DNA of 64,000 bases from Chitinophagaceae bacterium (GTDB lineage: Bacteria; Bacteroidota; Bacteroidia; Chitinophagales; Chitinophagaceae): the NCBI GenBank assembly GCA_016720585.1, contig JADKKH010000004.1, positions 310,001-374,000 of the forward strand, written 5' to 3'. Position numbers and translations under genes: made by a program. Shown here piece by piece: positions 60,150 through 64,000 of the stretch (the stretch's first letter is position 1; each line of letters begins with the position of its first letter). The notes beneath the pieces are model-generated. The model saw nothing but the letters and a program-made list of their open reading frames with translations. It had not been told where the DNA came from and searched no databases.

Positions 60150-61196
60150 TCAATTATTACAGGTAGTACCCACTGTGTTATAATAAATCAAATCCGTATT
60201 TGTTTTTGAATAATTCGGATCAGTAGTATACGGTGCTGACGGGGGGTAACCGGTAGGTGTATACCCTGATGAAGGCTGTATGGAATAATCCGTAACTGCC
60301 GATGTTGCATCGCAGGTTGTATTGCCCTGCGCATTCAGCCAGGTGAATAAAAGTACAGGGCCGGTGAACATACTGGGGTCAATAACATAACAGAATATTC
60401 TATTTCCAATTTTTACCCTTACCAGCGGCGCCACATGATACCACCAGCCAACACAACAACCACCCCATAAATTTGCTGACACATCCAGGTTGCCAAAACT
60501 GAAGACCTTTTCGCTGCAATAGCGATACCGGCTTTCAATGATATACCGCATTTTATGGGCCCTCGCAAAACAACCATCCCGGACATAGAAAAAAGGAATG
60601 CAGGGTGTAATTTGCGTGGGGCCGATGACACACATCTGCTGTTTGCAGAAATTAAAAATGCTTTGTGCAGTAGCAAAATCAGGAATTATTTTTTTGCAAA
60701 GGTTGAATGCTTTCCATTGCTGGGCTTCCTCCAGGTTGAATGAAGCCGTATCGATCCTTTTCAGGTTAATGGTCCGGGAAGAATCCACCTCCCTCAGGTT
60801 TCTTTTATACCATTCCAGGTAGGCTTTTGTTTCAGCATCCGTCGGCCAGATCAGCTGCGCTAATTGGCCGGGAGCTTCACTAATAAGTTTTACCGGTTTT
60901 TTTTCTGCAAACGCCTCACGGGCAACTTTGGAAATAACATTAAACCGGGGATTATCCCGGGATATTCTGTACCGGGCCTGCCGTTCGTTGAAAAGGATTT
61001 CCATATCACCTCGGGCCAGATCAATTATCCGGGCAATGGTGGTCACTACCGTATCACCGGGAATAACAGCTTTGTTTTCGAAATTATTTTTTCCTGGGTT
61101 ATTTCCTCCCCCCTGGGAGCTGCTGAGCATACAGGATGTAACAAAAATGGTCAGGGCCAGTAATGGAATTAAATAAGTTTTAAGTATTTTTTTCAT
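60150..61196 (-). CDS. Protein-glutaminase-like lipoprotein (protein deamidase)
   Basis: About 348 residues from the ATG at 61196; an upstream start at 61238 adds 14 residues before the signal and is rejected. The lipoprotein signal is LIPLLALTIFVTSC. A pro-region-like segment (about 40-190) is followed by the catalytic part. FFYVRDGCFARAHKMRYIIE carries Cys209, GGCCVGWWYHVAPLVRVK carries His254, and CYVIDPSMFTGPV carries Asp273. The order, wording (VRDGCxARAHKM, CCV-WxYHVA, IDPS-F) and spacing match the secreted protein-glutaminase of Chryseobacterium, which deamidates side-chain Gln in proteins using a Cys-His-Asp triad after removal of a pro-peptide. The Thr/Pro/Tyr-rich tail has no match. 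Surface attachment differs from the secreted archetype and is inferred from the Cys after the signal. Confidence 0.8.
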   Translation of the reverse strand: MKKILKTYLIPLLALTIFVTSCMLSSSQGGGNNPGKNNFENKAVIPGDTVVTTIARIIDLARGDMEILFNERQARYRISRDNPRFNVISKVAREAFAEKKPVKLISEAPGQLAQLIWPTDAETKAYLEWYKRNLREVDSSRTINLKRIDTASFNLEEAQQWKAFNLCKKIIPDFATAQSIFNFCKQQMCVIGPTQITPCIPFFYVRDGCFARAHKMRYIIESRYRYCSEKVFSFGNLDVSANLWGGCCVGWWYHVAPLVRVKIGNRIFCYVIDPSMFTGPVLLFTWLNAQGNTTCDATSAVTDYSIQPSSGYTPTGYPPSAPYTTDPNYSKTNTDLIYYNTVGTTCNN

Positions 61197-61429
61197 AAGC
61201 AAAGGTTTAAGGTTTTGGTAAATGATCTCTCTGTGCACACGGGTCGGCTTTACGGAATTGAATTTAATGAAAATTGACCGAAGTAACCTGTGCTACATAA
61301 TTTAAATTCTATTCATTCAATGATTCAAATTTATTAAACAGGAAGTTGAATAGTTGTCCCGGACCTGCTAACCTGCAAACTGGCTTCCCCCAAAAAAACG
61401 GAACTGGTGCTAAAGGGTATCAACAAAAA

Positions 61430-63230
61430 TTAATCGACATACGCATTTACATAGGCTGCCAGTTCATCTTTGCTTGCCTGCGTGCTGAATAAATCGTACA
61501 ACTGGCTGAAATTCCCCCGGTCAGTAATCATACGATAGGATAATTTGGCCAGTTGCAGTCTGTTGCTTTCCAATGAAACCAATTCAATTAATTTCTTTGC
61601 CTGCGCAACAGTGAAATAATAACTGGTGTTGTTGAAAGTATTGGTAATCGATGCCATTTTCGCGCCGGGCAAAAATTGGATCTGCGTGTTCTGGTATATC
61701 GTATTAAATTCTGCATCCGACATGGCAACTTTATATCCGGCTCCACCGCCACCATAATTACGAACATAAGCTTCCAGTTCATTTTTGCTGGCTTGCGTGC
61801 TGAGTAAACTGTATATCTGGCTGAAATTTACCGGATCAACAATACTGCGATAGGATAATTTGGCCAATTGCAGCCGGTTGTTCTCGGCACTTACCAATGT
61901 GGGGGCCACTGGTGGGGGAGGGAATTTTAGGGCTTAAGTCGGCATCAGCCAGGCAACTTTATATCCGGCTCCACCGCCACCAATGACAAAGCTTCCAGTT
62001 CATTGCGGCGGTGCTGAGACTGATCTGGCTGAAGTTTCCGGATCAACACTGCGATAGTAATTTGGCCAATTGCAGCCGGTTGTTCTCGGCACTTACCAGT
62101 TGGATCGTACTGGCCTGGTATGTGGTAAAATAGTTATTGGTGTTATTAAATGCATTGACCAGGAATTCATTTGAGTGCTGACGGGCCATTGTTGCTCAAT
62201 GGTTTGATATAAACTATTAAAATTAGCATCGGTCATAGCAAGGGCATTCGTACCGTCTTCAGAATAATTATTTACATAATTCTCTAATTCATCCCTGCCT
62301 GATTGGCTGTATAAAGGTCAACTATACTATGGAAATTGTCTTTATCTGTAATACTGCGATAAGATAATTTGGCCAATTGGAGCCGGTTGCTTTCAGCGCT
62401 TACCAGTTGAATCAGCCGGCTGGCCTGGTAGGTGGTAAAATAGTTATTGGTATTATTAAATGCATTGACCAGGGAATTCATCTGTGTGTTGACGGGCCAT
62501 TGTTGCTTTATGTTTTCGAATAATGTGGTAAAACTGGCATCGGACATGGCTATTGGAAGATCATCCTCCTCATAATAATTGTTCACATAGTCATCCAATT
62601 CATCCCGGTTGGCCTGGCTGTTGAGCAGGTAATATACCTGGCTAAAATTGTTCCGGTCAGTAATCGTATGGTAGGATAATTTTGCCAGTTCAAGCCGGTA
62701 GGTTTCCAGGATAAGCTGCTGAATCAATTGCACGACCTGTGAACTTAAAAAATAATAATTCGGGGCATTAAACGCATTAGCGATCAGGTTTCTTTTTCCA
62801 ATAGTGGTCCGCTGATATTTTACATTATTTAATAAATTGGTGAAATCTGCTGAATTCATAGCAGTTCTGTTAGCGTTTATACCGGGTTTCTTTTTTTCTA
62901 ATAGTTCCAGACTCCCGTCTGTATTTACTTTGATATAAAGATCATATCTGCGCCGGAGACTAAACAGCGTAGAAATTTTTTCTGTTCGCCTGCTGTTCGG
63001 GTCTGATCGGGTAACCAGCAGGGCATGATCCCCAATTTCAAGATCACGGATATCCAGGGTGGTTTTATTACCCGAAACGATGCTTTGAAAGATCGGATAG
63101 ACTTTTTCATCAAAGGATATTTGCAGGTTTTATTGCCATAGACAGTTATTTTCACAGCACTCTTGCCATGCTGTGCCAGAATGGATAAAGTCATCAATAA
63201 CCCTGCGAAGAATAAGGATACCTTTTTCAT
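61430..63230 (-). CDS. Secreted DUF4476 tandem-repeat protein, broken by indels and a degraded repeat
   Basis: A gene for about five DUF4476 units behind a signal peptide (VSLFFAGLLMTLSILAQ). Each unit is about 96 residues with AMSDxxFxxLxxxI, NAFNNTNNYFTTYQASRLIQLVSAESNRLQLAKLSYRSITDxxNFSQ and ELxxYVNNY. The domain is common in Bacteroidota secreted proteins; function unknown. The frame breaks at AAAA near 63129 (NKNLQISFDEKVYPIF is restored by adding A), again at about 62309, and then repeatedly between 61910 and 62290. In that stretch the DNA from 61959 to 62098 is a shrunken copy of 61731-61905 with many small deletions. Continuous pieces are 62925-63230, 62284-62859 and 61430-61909. I read the locus as one real gene that was poorly assembled. 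Confidence 0.7.
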
Positions 63231-63401
63231 ACAATTATTTTTAGAATAGTGCCTATAACAATCGTCCGGGTGAAGATAATATATGTACTACTCCGGTTTT
63301 TATGATTTGGGTTAAAGGTTTTTATGATTAATCTTAGTGATGAAATATATTTTCTATGCGGGCCGCAGATTTTTTACTTTTCTCACTTTCTGATAAAAAG
63401 G

Positions 63402-63409
63402 TATATTTG
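63402..63409 (+). promoter_or_regulatory. Putative -7 box of the 63440 gene
   Basis: TATATTTG, an exact TAnnTTTG match 30 bp before the ATG. A short palindrome TTTGACTTTGTCAAA overlaps and follows it (63406-63420), a possible operator. Confidence 0.4.
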
Positions 63410-63439
63410 ACTTTGTCAAATCATTATTAAGAAATATTT

Positions 63440-63919
63440 ATGGATAAAAAATTATTCCTGGGACTGATGGCCACTGTATTTTCTCTAACGGTGTCTGCAC
63501 AAAAAATAGGGGGTAAGGTTAGAGTGAATGAACGGGGCACCTGGGAGACCGGCACTTTGTTAAGTATCAAGAACGGTCAATATTTTGTCCATTTTCTTTC
63601 CCGTTCCGATAGTTATGACAGGATGGTAGCAGAAAAGGATATCGTATTTATTGACGGAGACGACCGCAAACCTATTATTAAACGGGATACTATCACGATC
63701 GTAAAAACAGTACGGGATACCCTTATCATAAAAATCCCCGCAGACATTCCACCGGCTGCCAGCTGGAAAACAGGGGATAAAGTGGAAGTGATCTGGGCAT
63801 CAGAATGGTATCCGGCAACGATAATTGAAATAAAAGATCAGAAATACAAAATTAGCTATGAGGGTTACAGCGCTTTGTGGGATGAGTGGGTCAACGCTGA
63901 TAAAATCAGGAAACGATAA
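63440..63919 (+). CDS. Secreted protein with Tudor/Agenet-like domains
   Basis: A 159-residue protein with signal peptide KLFLGLMATVFSLTVSAQ (cleavage near residue 20). Two similar beta-barrel-like modules can be drawn. The first is GGKVRVNERGTWETGTLLSIKNGQYFVHF (about 24-60), and the second KVEVIWASEWYPATIIEIKDQKYKISYEGYSALWDEWV (about 114-155). The second has the W-Y-PAxI-xxxxxxxYxIxYxGYxxxWDEWV pattern of Tudor-knot/chromo-barrel domains, which in eukaryotes bind methylated tails. In Bacteroidota such domains occur in secreted proteins of unknown ligand. A basic linker (KPIIKRDTITIVKTVRDTLIIKI) joins the modules. No partner genes are evident before the window ends. Confidence 0.78.
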   Translation: MDKKLFLGLMATVFSLTVSAQKIGGKVRVNERGTWETGTLLSIKNGQYFVHFLSRSDSYDRMVAEKDIVFIDGDDRKPIIKRDTITIVKTVRDTLIIKIPADIPPAASWKTGDKVEVIWASEWYPATIIEIKDQKYKISYEGYSALWDEWVNADKIRKR

Positions 63920-64000
63920 ATACCCATTCCTCACACGCAGGGATTGTTTACTGTCAACTTACGGGATAATTATTTTGTTATAATAACTCCCGGGCTTGTC

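Overview
The window looks like a chromosomal segment of a member of the Bacteroidota, most likely Chitinophagaceae or a close relative. The reasons are a SusC/SusD pair, a type IX secretion (type B sorting) C-terminal domain, SprA-like motifs in a large outer-membrane protein, DUF4476/DUF4397/DUF6249 proteins, a fused SpmA-SpmB, a single-chain cytochrome b SdhC, and TAnnTTTG promoter -7 boxes. The taxonomic call is inference; no rRNA gene is present. I see no prophage, integrase, transposase or CRISPR array, so this is mostly core genome with lineage-specific surface and secreted proteins.

Layout. 1-10 kb: truncated TonB receptor, DUF445, tRNA-His, the Prc/Tsp protease, a DinB protein, a lipoprotein with three PGHRC repeats, class I aldolase (fbaB), a kinase-like unknown and a BtuF-like binding protein. 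10.5-18 kb: cystathionine beta-synthase, an ECF sigma/anti-sigma pair with recognisable target promoters, a CtpA-type protease, and murK-murQ for MurNAc salvage. 18-29 kb: sdhCAB, a PKD protein with a T9SS sorting domain, a large SprA-like outer-membrane protein and ychF. 29-38 kb: spmAB fusion and a deoR-susC-susD-DUF4397 cluster. 38-48 kb: an envelope block (OstA-like, MlaD, two Amidase_3 enzymes, LptD, PlsC), ung and tRNA-Arg. 48-54 kb: a tandem pair of secreted paralogues and hutH, deoD, hutU. 54-64 kb: mostly secreted or lipidated proteins, including an L,D-transpeptidase-like protein, a broken gene with caspase-fold-like His and Cys motifs, a protein-glutaminase-like lipoprotein, a DUF4476 tandem-repeat gene and a secreted Tudor-like protein.

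Three things stand out. (1) A dispersed family of palindromic elements is built from degenerate 7-bp units. Four copies are flush with stop codons in intergenic regions and one lies in frame inside hutU, where it adds about 26 residues. (2) The ECF sigma locus carries three copies of GTAACC-N17-GTC, one before the sigma gene and two before the divergent membrane-protein gene, suggesting autoregulation and a direct target. (3) At least four genes (sdhA, susD, the 57-59 kb gene, the DUF4476 gene) are broken by single-base deletions, mostly in short homopolymers. All restore a good protein when one base is added back, which points to residual sequencing errors rather than real pseudogenes.
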